A stretch of 64,000 nt of DNA from Rhizosphaericola mali. Lineage in GTDB: Bacteria > Bacteroidota > Bacteroidia > Chitinophagales > Chitinophagaceae. Location of the stretch: positions 1,550,001 to 1,614,000 of the forward strand of contig NZ_CP044016.1 of NCBI RefSeq assembly GCF_004337365.2, in the 5' to 3' direction. Both the position numbers and the translations under genes were made by a program. Within the stretch, counting starts at the first letter, position 1, and each line of letters starts with the position of its first letter. Below, in pieces: positions 8,573 through 18,300 of the stretch. The notes under the pieces are model-generated. The model did not search any database and was not told the DNA's origin. It saw only the letters and a program-made list of their open reading frames with translations.

Positions 8573-9910
8573 TTACAATGCGTATTCTTCTATCTTTCTA
8601 TATAAAGTTGCCGCGCCGATTTCTAATAGTCTGGCAGCTTCCGCTTTATTTCCTTTTGTATAGTTGAGTACTTTTTGTATGTGTAATTTTTCAATACTTG
8701 ATAATGAAAATGCGGATAATATTTTGACCGGATGTATAGTCGTTGCAATCATTTCCAAAGGAAGCGTTTCTTCCGTTAATATATTGTCGTTGGACAAAGC
8801 AATGCTACGTTCCAAAACGTTTCTCAATTCGCGAATATTCCCTGGCCAATGCCATGTTTTCAGTCTATTCAAATAGGATTCATCATAACTACAATTTTGT
8901 TTATGATACAATGGTGCTAATTTGCCGATCAATTGCTGCGCAAGTTGCTCTAGATCATCCATTCGTTCTCTTAACGGAGGCAAATGTATTTCTAAAATAT
9001 TAAGTCTAAACAGTAAATCCTGCCGAAAATTCCCCTGTTCGACTTCTATTTTCAAGTCTTTATTCGTAGCGGCGATCAGTCTAAAATCTGAAGTTTTGGA
9101 TTTCGTATCGCCTACTCGGAGATACTCTTTAGATTCTAAAACTCTTAATAATTTGGCTTGCAAATCCAATGGCAATTCTCCAATTTCATCCAAAAAAAGC
9201 GTACCGCCATCCGCTTCTGCCACCAGCCCTTTTTTCTCTTTTATGGCACCAGTGAATGCACCTGCAACATGTCCAAATAGTTCGCTTTCCATAATATCTC
9301 GGCTAAATGTACTACAGTTAAGCGCGACAAAACTATGATCCTTTCTTTTGCTATCACTATGAAGCGCCTGTGCAAAAACTTCCTTGCCCGTTCCCGTTTC
9401 TCCACCTAATAAAACTGTGATATCCGTCGCCGCGATCTTCATTCCGGTGGCGATGGCATTTTTGATAGCAATAGATTTTCCCGTAATTTCATTCAACGCT
9501 AATTTGGTATTGGCTTTGAATGACTGATTTAAACTAGCCTTTAATTTTGATTCGTTCATCGCACTTTCTACTAAAGGTAAAATCTTATCGTTGTCATCAC
9601 CCTTTGTCAGATAATCATAGGCGCCATATTTCATCGCTTGTACGCCATCAGAAATATTGCCATAAGCCGTCATCAAAATAATTAAGGATTCCGGATATAG
9701 TTTCAAAATTGAAGGAATCATTTCCACACCATTGCCATCCGGCAATCTTACATCACATAGAATGACCGGAATTTTTTCTTTAGATAAAAAATTCGTGGCG
9801 GTTTTAAAATCCCCAGCTTGCTTGACTTCATAGCCTTCCCGTTCCAGGATTCTTGCTAGCAAAGTTCGGAGCTTTACTTCGTCGTCAATAATAAGCAACT
9901 TAGAAGGCAT
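8573..9910 (-). CDS. Sigma-54-dependent response regulator (NtrC family)
   Basis: A 445-residue response regulator, start ATG at 9910 (MPSKLLIIDDEVK). Receiver domain about 1-120 with phospho-acceptor Asp near residue 53 (LCDVRLPDGNG). AAA+ domain about 140-370 with Walker A GGETGTGKE at 169-177 and the sigma-54 contact loop GAFTGA at 217-222. Fis-type helix-turn-helix at the C-terminus (KAEAARLLEIGAATLYRKI). It sits about 250 nt upstream of the kdp operon on the same strand. Because the local KdpD lacks a kinase, this regulator with a separate kinase probably replaces KdpE; this is inference. It has its own terminator, so kdp is a separate transcript. Confidence 0.92.
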   Translation of the reverse strand: MPSKLLIIDDEVKLRTLLARILEREGYEVKQAGDFKTATNFLSKEKIPVILCDVRLPDGNGVEMIPSILKLYPESLIILMTAYGNISDGVQAMKYGAYDYLTKGDDNDKILPLVESAMNESKLKASLNQSFKANTKLALNEITGKSIAIKNAIATGMKIAATDITVLLGGETGTGKEVFAQALHSDSKRKDHSFVALNCSTFSRDIMESELFGHVAGAFTGAIKEKKGLVAEADGGTLFLDEIGELPLDLQAKLLRVLESKEYLRVGDTKSKTSDFRLIAATNKDLKIEVEQGNFRQDLLFRLNILEIHLPPLRERMDDLEQLAQQLIGKLAPLYHKQNCSYDESYLNRLKTWHWPGNIRELRNVLERSIALSNDNILTEETLPLEMIATTIHPVKILSAFSLSSIEKLHIQKVLNYTKGNKAEAARLLEIGAATLYRKIEEYAL

Positions 9911-10050
9911 TTTTGTAAATTTTTTGTAAATATAAAAGATCAAAATTATTTAGTTTTTCTACTAACTTGAAATTAAATATTTTGTTAACGTGGAAGAAAA
10001 TTATGCAATCTCCTTAAATGTAAAGTATTTTTATTTAAAAATAGCTCTGT

Positions 10051-12738
10051 ATGACTTTGAAAATGAATTACTTAAAAAAAATAAATATCTTATTCCTTTT
10101 TATTTTTTCGATACAGAATCTTCTTATAGCACAGAAAATAAAAATAACGGATTTAAAATGTGAGTATTTAACTATACCCATCGGTATAGACAATACTATA
10201 CCAAGATTTAGTTGGAAAATAAATAGTAAATTAGAGGATATTAATCAAAAGTGCTATCGTATCGTTGTTGGAACCGATTCTCTTGCTGTATCGAAAGGAA
10301 AGGGAAATTCTTGGTGTAGTTTGCAAATGCACTCAAATAAAAATTTAATTACTTACAAAGGCAATCCCTTACAACCGTTTACAAAATATTTTTGGAAAAT
10401 AATAGTTTGGACAGATAAAATGCAAAAAACAATATCTTCTGTTTCATCCTTTGAAATGGGGATGTTGTCTCCCTCTGATTGGAAGGGCGCATGGATCAGT
10501 GACGGAGAAGATAAAGATCTAAAATTTGCACCCTATTTCCGCAAAGTATTTAATGTAACAAAATCTATTAAATCGGCAAGAGCCTATATCACGGCTGCAG
10601 GATTAAGTGAAACATATATCAATGGAGAGAAGATTGGAAACCATGAATTGGAACCTATGTTTACACGTTACGATCGACGAAATTTATATGTAACTTATGA
10701 TATTACGAACCAAATTAACAATGGTGCCAATGCGATTGGTGTTATTTTAGGCAATGGATGGTACAACTTCCAGTCCCAGGCAGTGTGGGACTACGACCAT
10801 GCTCCTTGGCGTAACAGACCTGCGTTTTGTATGGAAATCCATATCACTTATACGGATGGATCTAAAGAAAATATTTATACGGATAGGGATTGGAAGACCT
10901 CTTCCGGTCCGATTGTGTACAATAGTATCTATACGGGCGAGCATTATGATAGCCGTCTTGAGCAGGTCGGATGGAATACTATAAGTTTCAATGATAAAAA
11001 TTGGAAAAATGCGTCCTACCGAAAGGCTCCTGGCCAATACATATCCGCACAGTCATTAGAGCCAATCAGATACGTAGAACTAATAAAACCCATAGCATGT
11101 AAAAAGATTAATGATTCGGACTATATATATGATATTGGTCGCAATATCTCAGGTGTAACAAGTTTAAAAATTTCTGGAGATTCAGGGACGGTCGTCAAGG
11201 TAATCCATGCCGAACGATTGGATAAAAATGGTAACTTGGATTTATCTAATATAGACTATTTTCTAGCTAAAAATACAAAAATAATAGATCCGTTTGCAAC
11301 GGATATTTATGTATTAAATGGTAAAAAAGAACAAACATTTAGACCTCATTTCAATTATAAAGGATTCCAATATGTTGAGGTAAAATCAAATAATCCAATT
11401 TCCATCACAAAGGATAATCTAAGTGCATATTTTATGCATAGTGATGTCTCGCCAATTGGAAAAATACATACATCCAACAATATCATCAACAAAATATATG
11501 CAGCAACAAATGCGTCCTATTTGTCCAACTTATTTGGCTACCCGACGGATTGTCCACAAAGAGAAAAAAATGGATGGACTGGAGATGCGCATATTGCCAT
11601 AGAAACTGGGCTTTACAATTTTGATGCAATTACAATATATGAGAAGTGGTTGCAGGATATGCGTGATGAGCAACAGCCAAATGGAACTTTGCCATCTATC
11701 GTACCTACGGATGGGTGGGGGTATGAATGGGGTAACGGCCCAGACTGGACGAGTGCAATTGCAATCATACCTTGGAATATCTATTTGTTTTATGGTGACG
11801 ATAAAATATTAAGGGATAATTATGACAATATCAAACGCTATGTAGATCGTGTTACTACCACGGCTCCTGACGGCTTGACTAGTTGGGGGTTGGGAGATTG
11901 GATTCCCGTAAAGTCCAAAACGCCAGTAGAATTTACCTCATCCATATACTATTACGTGGATGTAGACATTTTAACAAAGATGTCCAAACTTTTTGGTTAT
12001 CAGAAAGATTATAACAATTATAGTCAGTTAAAAGTAAAAATAAAAAAGGCCATTAACTATAAATTTCTGAATAAGGTAAAGTCCACTTATGGAGAAGGCT
12101 TTCAAACTGAATTGGCGGTTCCATTATACTGGGGTATCGTACCAGAGAACTTAAAAAAAGCAGTTGCAGCAAATCTTGCTAATAAAATTAAAGAAAATAA
12201 GTTCCATCTTGACGTAGGTTTATTGGGTACAAAAGCAATTTTGAGTGCTCTAAGCGAAAACGGGCAGGCAGAAACAGCGTACAAACTGGCATCCCAAAAA
12301 GAATATCCATCATGGGGATGGTGGATGGTCAATGGCGCATCTACCTTATACGAAAACTGGAATATTGATCAGCAGCGAGATCTTTCATTGAACCACATCA
12401 TGTTTGGTGAAATCGGAGCATGGTTGTATAAAGGGCTTGGAGGTATACAACCAGACGAGGCCTTGCCAGGCTTTAAAAACGTACTTCTTCGTCCAAAGTT
12501 CGTGGATGGATTGAATGAATTCTATTCAGAGCATATAGGTCCTTACGGCAAAATAATTTCAGCTTGGAAAAAAGATGGAAATGAGATTATTTACAATGTA
12601 ACGATTCCTCACAATTCTACTGCTAAAGTTTATTTCTCTATGAATCAAAAACAATGCGTATATCTAAATAATAAAAAAATAAGGACAGATCATTCCTATA
12701 AAATTAAATCGGGTTACTATAATTTTTATATCAAATAG
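10051..12738 (+). CDS. GH78 alpha-L-rhamnosidase
   Basis: An 895-residue exported enzyme with an N-terminal signal sequence (LFLFIFSIQNLLIAQ). It follows the GH78 layout: fibronectin-like N-domain, two beta-sandwich domains (TYINGEKIGNHELEP, LGNGWYNFQSQ), then an (alpha/alpha)6 catalytic barrel containing the hallmark DCPQREKNGWTGDAH, and a C-terminal beta-sandwich (GFKNVLLRPKF). It should remove terminal L-rhamnose from plant glycosides or pectin side chains in the periplasm. A second ATG at 10063 (MNYLKK) is an equally plausible start. No sugar-uptake pair (SusC/SusD) adjoins it. Confidence 0.93.
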   Translation: MTLKMNYLKKINILFLFIFSIQNLLIAQKIKITDLKCEYLTIPIGIDNTIPRFSWKINSKLEDINQKCYRIVVGTDSLAVSKGKGNSWCSLQMHSNKNLITYKGNPLQPFTKYFWKIIVWTDKMQKTISSVSSFEMGMLSPSDWKGAWISDGEDKDLKFAPYFRKVFNVTKSIKSARAYITAAGLSETYINGEKIGNHELEPMFTRYDRRNLYVTYDITNQINNGANAIGVILGNGWYNFQSQAVWDYDHAPWRNRPAFCMEIHITYTDGSKENIYTDRDWKTSSGPIVYNSIYTGEHYDSRLEQVGWNTISFNDKNWKNASYRKAPGQYISAQSLEPIRYVELIKPIACKKINDSDYIYDIGRNISGVTSLKISGDSGTVVKVIHAERLDKNGNLDLSNIDYFLAKNTKIIDPFATDIYVLNGKKEQTFRPHFNYKGFQYVEVKSNNPISITKDNLSAYFMHSDVSPIGKIHTSNNIINKIYAATNASYLSNLFGYPTDCPQREKNGWTGDAHIAIETGLYNFDAITIYEKWLQDMRDEQQPNGTLPSIVPTDGWGYEWGNGPDWTSAIAIIPWNIYLFYGDDKILRDNYDNIKRYVDRVTTTAPDGLTSWGLGDWIPVKSKTPVEFTSSIYYYVDVDILTKMSKLFGYQKDYNNYSQLKVKIKKAINYKFLNKVKSTYGEGFQTELAVPLYWGIVPENLKKAVAANLANKIKENKFHLDVGLLGTKAILSALSENGQAETAYKLASQKEYPSWGWWMVNGASTLYENWNIDQQRDLSLNHIMFGEIGAWLYKGLGGIQPDEALPGFKNVLLRPKFVDGLNEFYSEHIGPYGKIISAWKKDGNEIIYNVTIPHNSTAKVYFSMNQKQCVYLNNKKIRTDHSYKIKSGYYNFYIK

Positions 12739-13492
12739 TGTATAGTAGTTAAAAATTATAGTTGAACATAGTTATTTTTTGCATTTTCTTGATCATAAAC
12801 TAAAATAATTTACTTATAAAAAATAAGTCCTATATAATATAATATTATTTTATATAAAAATTAGCCTAGTTATATCGGTATTTATATAACAGATCTTAAT
12901 TTTAAGAAAAATTAATACCCAATAAAATGTACATTTATTGGGCTTTTCACACGGCAAAGGGAAAATTAGCAATCTAGCTTCTTTATTTGAACGAATTCAA
13001 TAGAATCAATTTTTGTTGTATTATCAATCGGGTTTAAGGGTAAAGCTAGATGGATTTCATTACATTTTCATACTATATCCAAAGACTTTTAATCATGCTG
13101 CCCGTTAACGTGTTCTATGAAGCCACTCTGCATTAAGTTACCAGGTTGGATATACGATATTAGATCAAATTCAACTTTGCATTTATTCTGCAATCAATTT
13201 TATTTCATTTTCCATTTTTATATTGATAAAAAAAATATCAAAAATTAATTAATTACAAAAAACTATTAATAAATAATTTTACTTAATATTTGTAATGAAT
13301 GAGAGGGGTATTACATTTAATTTTTTAGTTGTTTGATCACTCTGCTAAGATATTGTCATCATTTTACAATATTTATAAAATGGGTTTTAGGATAAAAATT
13401 GCACAGTATCAAATCAAACTATGTGTCAATAATTATATATTTTTATATCTTAAGTAAAAGCTTACCTAATTTTACATATTTAAATTATCAGC
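12739..13492. other. Gene-free gap between rhamnosidase and rocD
   Basis: About 750 nt, very AT-rich. Apart from the hairpin at 12918 I see no open frame with family signatures and no RNA gene. The segment 12950-13200 is slightly less AT-rich and could be a remnant of lost coding sequence, but I could not match it to anything. Confidence 0.5.
12918..12947 (+). terminator. Intrinsic terminator
   Basis: CCCAATAAAATG-TA-CATTTATTGGG followed by CTTTT. It lies 180 nt beyond the rhamnosidase stop and reads on the plus strand. Confidence 0.7.
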
Positions 13493-14728
13493 ATGTCAAC
13501 ATTTGAAAAAAACATTTCATTATCAGATGAATATATTCAAATTGAAAATAAATTTGGTGCACATAATTATCATCCACTTCCAGTAGTATTGCAAAAAGGT
13601 GATGGTGTTTTTGTATGGGATGTAGAAAATAAAAAATATTATGATTTTTTAAGTGGATATTCTGCTGTAAATCAAGGTCATTGTCACCCCAAAATAGTAA
13701 AAGCATTAATTGATCAAGCCCAAAATTTGACATTAACTTCACGTGCTTTCTACAATAATATTTTAGGTAAATGGGAAAAAAAATTAGCAGAATTATTTGG
13801 TTTCGACAAGGTGCTTCCGATGAATTCAGGAGCTGAAGCCGTTGAAACTGCTATAAAATTGGCAAAACGATGGGGGTATGATGTAAAGGGAATCCCCATT
13901 AATGAAGCCAAAATCATCACAGTTAATGAAAATTTCCACGGTCGCACTATAAACATTATTTCTTTCAGTTCTGATCCTACCGCAAAAAATGGTTTTGGTC
14001 CATTTGTACCCGGTTATATTCAAATTCCTTATGACGATGTATCTGCATTAGAAAACGCGCTTAGAGACCCTCATGTTGCTGCATTTTTAGTAGAGCCAAT
14101 ACAAGGAGAGGCTGGAATAAAAATCCCAACAGATGGATATTTATCAAAGGCAAAAGAATTATGTAAGAATGCAAATGTGCTTTTAATTTGTGATGAAATT
14201 CAAACTGGTCTTTGTCGGACAGGTAAAATGTTGGGTTGTGACTACGATGGTATACGTCCAGATATTTTGATTTTAGGCAAAGCATTAAGTGGCGGCATAA
14301 TGCCCATTAGTGCAGTATTGGCCAATGATCAAATTATGTTGACTATTCATCCTGGAGAGCATGGATCTACGTATGGAGGAAACCCTTTAGCTTGTGCAGT
14401 GTCTTTAACAGCATTGGATGTTTTAATTGATGAAAACTTAGCAAATAATGCCTTTCAATTAGGGCAATACTTTCGCGAAAAATTAAACCAAATTCATCAC
14501 CCAAAAATAAAAACTATCCGTGGTAGAGGTTTATTAAATGCTATAGTAATTGATACTAATGGAGATGAAAATGCGGCATGGAATCTATGTTTAATTATGG
14601 CCAAAAATGGAATGCTAGCTAAACCTACCCATGGTGATATTATTCGGTTAGCACCACCGTTATGCATTACAAAAAATCAGATAGATGATTCTATCTCGAT
14701 TATTACAAAATCATTAGAAGCACTGTAA
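13493..14728 (+). CDS. rocD: Ornithine aminotransferase
   Basis: A 411-residue class III PLP aminotransferase. Motifs are typical of ornithine:2-oxoacid aminotransferase: FWD-like start [51 protein letters not shown]-like segment (here KLAKRWGYD), [23 protein letters not shown] and the PLP lysine in ILGKALSGG near residue 262. It makes glutamate semialdehyde from ornithine, linking arginine and proline metabolism. It is monocistronic here, with metQ convergent downstream. Confidence 0.94.
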   Translation: MSTFEKNISLSDEYIQIENKFGAHNYHPLPVVLQKGDGVFVWDVENKKYYDFLSGYSAVNQGHCHPKIVKALIDQAQNLTLTSRAFYNNILGKWEKKLAELFGFDKVLPMNSGAEAVETAIKLAKRWGYDVKGIPINEAKIITVNENFHGRTINIISFSSDPTAKNGFGPFVPGYIQIPYDDVSALENALRDPHVAAFLVEPIQGEAGIKIPTDGYLSKAKELCKNANVLLICDEIQTGLCRTGKMLGCDYDGIRPDILILGKALSGGIMPISAVLANDQIMLTIHPGEHGSTYGGNPLACAVSLTALDVLIDENLANNAFQLGQYFREKLNQIHHPKIKTIRGRGLLNAIVIDTNGDENAAWNLCLIMAKNGMLAKPTHGDIIRLAPPLCITKNQIDDSISIITKSLEAL

Positions 14729-14825
14729 GAAAGTTAATATTTTAGAAGTGAGATCGGGTATCAACTATTTTTTTGCATCAAGGTCTAATTATAATAATCT
14801 ATACTTTGATGCACTACAATTTATT

Positions 14826-15638
14826 TTACCAACCTTTTACAGCTCCACCTTTAAAAATAGAATCGGCAACAGCCACCACTTCATCAGATTCATATGCTTT
14901 TGTAAATTTAGCCAAGCGAGGATCATTTTTATTATCAATTCTCGACACTACTAGATTTACATAAGGCGAATTTCCATCTTCTACCATCAAGCCATCTTTT
15001 ACTGGATTTAAGTTTAACTGAGAAGAAAAATTATTATTTATAACAGAAATCACCACTTGTGGATCATCCAAAACTCTTGTCATTTGTGGTGCTTCTAATT
15101 CGACGAATTGAAGTTTTTTAGGATTTTGTATAATATCTGTAACTTTAGGTAAAATACCTACGCCATTTCTTAGTGTAATCAAATGATATTTTTGAAATAA
15201 TAATAGTGCACGTCCTTCATTTGTTGGATCATTGGGAATTGCGATTTTGGATTCGGGTTGTAGTTCGTTTAATGATTTTATCTTATGACTATAAGCTGCG
15301 ATAGGAAATACAAATGTTTTGCCTAAAATTGCAAATTTATATCCACGTTGAGAAGATTGAGCATCTAAAAATGGTTTATGCTGATAAACATTAGCATCCA
15401 GATCTTTTTGACTTAATGCTACATTGGGCAAAATATAGTCCGTAAAAGGCACCAATTCTACTTTTAAGCCATATTTTTCTAACGCAACTTTTTTAGCCGT
15501 TTGAGCCAATACCAATTCTGGTCCTGTAGCCACACCAATTTTTACCGTATCTGCGGGACGTTTTTTATTATAGCAACTACTCAATAATAGTAAACTAAAA
15601 ATTAAAAAAGCAATATTTATTTTTCGAAAATTTCTCAT
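14826..15638 (-). CDS. metQ: Methionine ABC transporter substrate-binding lipoprotein
   Basis: A 270-residue NlpA/MetQ-family lipoprotein with signal peptide and lipobox LLLLSSC (Cys 22). Typical features are VKIGVATGPELVLAQTAKKVA, LVPFTDYILPNVALSQKDLDANVYQHKPFLD and IAIPNDPTNEGRALLLFQKYHLI. It captures methionine and delivers it to MetI/MetN. Its ATG overlaps the metI stop by four bases. Confidence 0.94.
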   Translation of the reverse strand: MRNFRKINIAFLIFSLLLLSSCYNKKRPADTVKIGVATGPELVLAQTAKKVALEKYGLKVELVPFTDYILPNVALSQKDLDANVYQHKPFLDAQSSQRGYKFAILGKTFVFPIAAYSHKIKSLNELQPESKIAIPNDPTNEGRALLLFQKYHLITLRNGVGILPKVTDIIQNPKKLQFVELEAPQMTRVLDDPQVVISVINNNFSSQLNLNPVKDGLMVEDGNSPYVNLVVSRIDNKNDPRLAKFTKAYESDEVVAVADSIFKGGAVKGW

Positions 15639-16288
15639 CGGTGATCTACTTTTTTAGCTATAAAATTTCCTAAAAATTGGATCATAATTACTATCGCGAT
15701 TAAGATAACAATTACACTATTCATTATCGTAGAATCATAACCTATATAGCCATACTGATACCCAATCTGTCCCAATCCGCCAGCGCCAACGGCACCACCC
15801 ATTGCAGAATAACCAACTAAAGTAATTAAGGTAATCGTAATATTTTGAACGATAGAAGGCAAAGCCTCTGGTAGTAAAATATTTTTAGTTAATTGCCAAG
15901 CAGAACTTCCCATGGAAATACCCACTTCAATTAATCCAGATGGAACTTCTAACAAACTCGTTTCGGTCAAACGTGCTATAAATGGAGCCACACCTAAACT
16001 CAATGGAACCAACGCTGCTTGTACGCCAATCGAAGTACCTACAACATTTCTAGTAAAAGGAATCATCCAAACTATGAGAATAATAAATGGTATCGAACGA
16101 AAAACATTTACACAAAATCCTAAAATAGAATGAAAGACTGGATGTGCGAGCATTTGGCCTTTTCTAGTGAGAAATAACAATATGCCTGTTGGCAAGCCAA
16201 TCAAATAACCGAAAAAGCAAGAGATAAAAGTCATTGCTATGGTTTCCCAAAATCCGTTTATTAAAAGAGTCATTAAACTATCTTCCAT
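15635..16288 (-). CDS. metI: Methionine ABC transporter permease
   Basis: A 217-residue membrane permease with five or so hydrophobic segments and the EAA-type coupling loop (SMGSSAWQLTKNILLPEALPSI). Length and sequence (ETIAMTFISCFFGYLIGLPTGILL at the start, YSAMGGAVGAGGLGQIGYQYGY near the C-terminus) are typical of MetI. Six nt separate it from metN and it overlaps metQ. Confidence 0.95.
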   Translation of the reverse strand: MEDSLMTLLINGFWETIAMTFISCFFGYLIGLPTGILLFLTRKGQMLAHPVFHSILGFCVNVFRSIPFIILIVWMIPFTRNVVGTSIGVQAALVPLSLGVAPFIARLTETSLLEVPSGLIEVGISMGSSAWQLTKNILLPEALPSIVQNITITLITLVGYSAMGGAVGAGGLGQIGYQYGYIGYDSTIMNSVIVILIAIVIMIQFLGNFIAKKVDHR

Positions 16289-16294
16289 AACTTA

Positions 16295-17041
16295 CTATAA
16301 TTTTAAATCAGCTAACGACAATAATTCTTTTGTTTCTTCCGACTTTGGCGATAAAAAGACTTCTGAAACAGCTCCAACTTCCACTAAATTCCCTTTTGAC
16401 AGTACTGCAACTTCATCACATATTTGTTTAATTACTTGCATTTCATGCGTAATTAACACTATAGTTATTCCTAATTCTTGATTGATTTGTTTCAATAATC
16501 TTAAAACAGAAACGGTAGATGCAGGATCTAGTGCACTAGTAGCTTCATCACATAATAATATTTTTGGACTCAAAGCTAAAGCTCTTGCGATCGCAACTCT
16601 TTGCTTTTGTCCTCCAGATAATTGTGCGGGAAAATTATTGGCTTTTTCAGACAATCCCACTTTTTCTAATAATTTTAGTGCAATTTCTTTTCTTTCAATA
16701 CTGGATTTGTGCGCTAATTTCAAAGGCAATGCTATATTTTCCAATACAGTTTTAGACGCTAGCAAATTAAAGTGTTGAAAAATCATTCCAATTTGCTTAC
16801 GCACGCTATTTAATTCCTTATTAGAAAGTGTCAAAATATTTTTATCCTCTATCCAAACTTCCCCAGAACTTGGTTTTTCTAATAAATTAAGGCAACGCAA
16901 CAAAGTACTTTTGCCAGCACCCGAAGATCCAATAATTCCAAATATTTTTCCTTTTTCTATATTCAAAGAAATATCATTCGAGGCTTTCTGCCCTTTGCTA
17001 TATTGCTTACTAATGTTTTTAATTTGTATAATTGCTTCCAT
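16295..17041 (-). CDS. metN: Methionine ABC transporter ATPase, without the C-terminal regulatory domain
   Basis: A 248-residue ABC ATPase with Walker A GSSGAGKST (about residues 37-45), LSGGQKQRVAIARAL and Walker B ILLCDEATSALD. First gene of metNIQ. The usual MetN is about 340 residues and ends with a NIL domain that binds methionine and shuts the importer (transinhibition); this one stops right after the nucleotide-binding domain. Control may therefore rest on expression, for example at the leader hairpin at 17052. Confidence 0.92.
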   Translation of the reverse strand: MEAIIQIKNISKQYSKGQKASNDISLNIEKGKIFGIIGSSGAGKSTLLRCLNLLEKPSSGEVWIEDKNILTLSNKELNSVRKQIGMIFQHFNLLASKTVLENIALPLKLAHKSSIERKEIALKLLEKVGLSEKANNFPAQLSGGQKQRVAIARALALSPKILLCDEATSALDPASTVSVLRLLKQINQELGITIVLITHEMQVIKQICDEVAVLSKGNLVEVGAVSEVFLSPKSEETKELLSLADLKL

Positions 17042-17051
17042 TCTTTTAGAT

Positions 17052-17082
17052 AAAAAAACTGACGACTTTTACAAATCGCCAG
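17052..17082 (-). terminator. Intrinsic terminator in the metN leader (possible attenuator)
   Basis: On the minus strand CTGGCGA (from 17082) and TCGTCAG form a stem around a 10-nt loop, followed by TTTTTTT ending at 17052, only 10 nt before the metN ATG. It may end the upstream FGE transcript. A good promoter lies between the FGE stop and this hairpin, so metNIQ transcripts would have to pass it. Confidence 0.7.
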
Positions 17083-17118
17083 TCAATACAAATACTATTA
17101 CTCTATCATTTTACTAGA

Positions 17119-17151
17119 CAAAAATAATACATTTCCAATTAAAAATTCAAA
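17119..17151 (-). promoter_or_regulatory. Bacteroidetes-type promoter for metNIQ
   Basis: Reading the minus strand, TTTG (17151-17148), a 21-nt spacer and TATTTTTG (17126-17119) match the TTTG-N19/21-TAnnTTTG pattern. Transcription would start near 17112 and give a leader of about 70 nt that contains the hairpin at 17052. Confidence 0.5.
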
Positions 17152-17165
17152 TCAAGAGAAAATAT

Positions 17166-18248
17166 TTATTTTGAAATATCTTTCACACAGCGAAAACCAA
17201 GATTATTGGAGGCACTACTCTCCTCGCCTTTCCCTCTACTTCCAGCTCGATATCGAATACAATATTGGTCACTACACAAAAATGAACCACCCCGTTGAAC
17301 TCTCTTAATAGCAGTTGGCTCTTCTGTATCCAAACTCTTATTGGGACCAAGAGGATTTAATGAATCACTTACCGCATAATAATTAGAACTATAATAATCA
17401 CTACACCACTCCCACACATTGCCGTCTAAATCATAAATACCCCATTTGTTTGCAGGAAAAGACATCACTGGAGCTATATCAACATATCCATCTTGCACCA
17501 AATTATTATAAGGAAAATCACCTTGAAATATATTAGCAGCCCATTTGCCATTTACCAATATGGAATCACCCCAATAATACTTATGCGAACCTCCTGCTCT
17601 TGCTGCATACTCCCATTCTGCTTCCGTTGGTAATCTTTTTCCTGCCCATTTTGCATAAGCAGTTGCATCTAAATAACACACTTGCGTTACGGGCTCCTTA
17701 CCATGACCGACAATAGTACTATTGGGGCCTTTCGGATGACGCCAATTTGCACCCACTACATAACTCCACCATTGTAATGGATCTTTTAAATCCACAGGAT
17801 GATTTGGCGGCGTAAATACAGCAGAACCAGGTTTTAACTGCTCAACTGGAACATTGGGAAAATCTTTTGGATCTAATGGTCTTTCTGCAATAGTCACATA
17901 ATGAGTCGCATTTACAAATTGCTCAAATTGATCATTTGTCACTTCATGTTCATCCATATAAAAATCTGAAACTATAACTCTATGTATAGGACTCGCATCT
18001 GAAAAATGTGGATCATCTGTCCCCATTTGAAAAGCTCCGCCTTTAATCAATAACATAGTTGCCGTATCCTCGGCACTAGTAATATTCATTGTAGAATTTT
18101 TATTAAAAGAATTCGTAACTAAACTTCTAAAACTTGGTTTATTACACAATTCACATGTATCGTTCATGGGTGCTTGACTATAAACTTTCGTTATAGAAAT
18201 GATGAATAGAAAAATTACAATTTTGGGAAATATTATATATCGACACAT
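17166..18248 (-). CDS. Formylglycine-generating enzyme (SUMF1 family), catalytic cysteines present
   Basis: A 360-residue protein with a signal peptide (FLFIISITKVYSQ) and an FGE-sulfatase domain from about residue 65: MLLIKGGAFQMGTDDPHFSDA, HEVTNDQFEQFV, RLPTEAEWEYAARAG, GNVWEWCSDYY and RGGSFLCSDQYCIRYRAGSRG. The last carries two cysteines (about 325 and 330) with the C-x4-C spacing of the copper-binding catalytic pair of true formylglycine-generating enzymes; most relatives such as gliding or lipoprotein GldK/J lack them. It likely oxidises a cysteine in sulfatases to formylglycine in the periplasm. No sulfatase gene is in the window. Confidence 0.85.
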   Translation of the reverse strand: MCRYIIFPKIVIFLFIISITKVYSQAPMNDTCELCNKPSFRSLVTNSFNKNSTMNITSAEDTATMLLIKGGAFQMGTDDPHFSDASPIHRVIVSDFYMDEHEVTNDQFEQFVNATHYVTIAERPLDPKDFPNVPVEQLKPGSAVFTPPNHPVDLKDPLQWWSYVVGANWRHPKGPNSTIVGHGKEPVTQVCYLDATAYAKWAGKRLPTEAEWEYAARAGGSHKYYWGDSILVNGKWAANIFQGDFPYNNLVQDGYVDIAPVMSFPANKWGIYDLDGNVWEWCSDYYSSNYYAVSDSLNPLGPNKSLDTEEPTAIKRVQRGGSFLCSDQYCIRYRAGSRGKGEESSASNNLGFRCVKDISK

Positions 18249-18300
18249 TTAGTCTATTATTTTAATAGACAAATATATTACAATTTACATAACTCAATAG

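Noticed and set aside
12950-13200. Possible gene remnant after the rhamnosidase.
   Set aside because: Slightly higher GC but no frame or motif could be matched.
14770-14812. TGCATCAA...TTGATGCA hairpin between rocD and metQ as a terminator.
   Set aside because: The loop is large (about 24 nt) and no T-run follows on either strand in the right place.
17042-17165. SAM riboswitch before metN.
   Set aside because: The leader is only about 70 nt, has one terminator hairpin and lacks the conserved cores of known SAM riboswitches.
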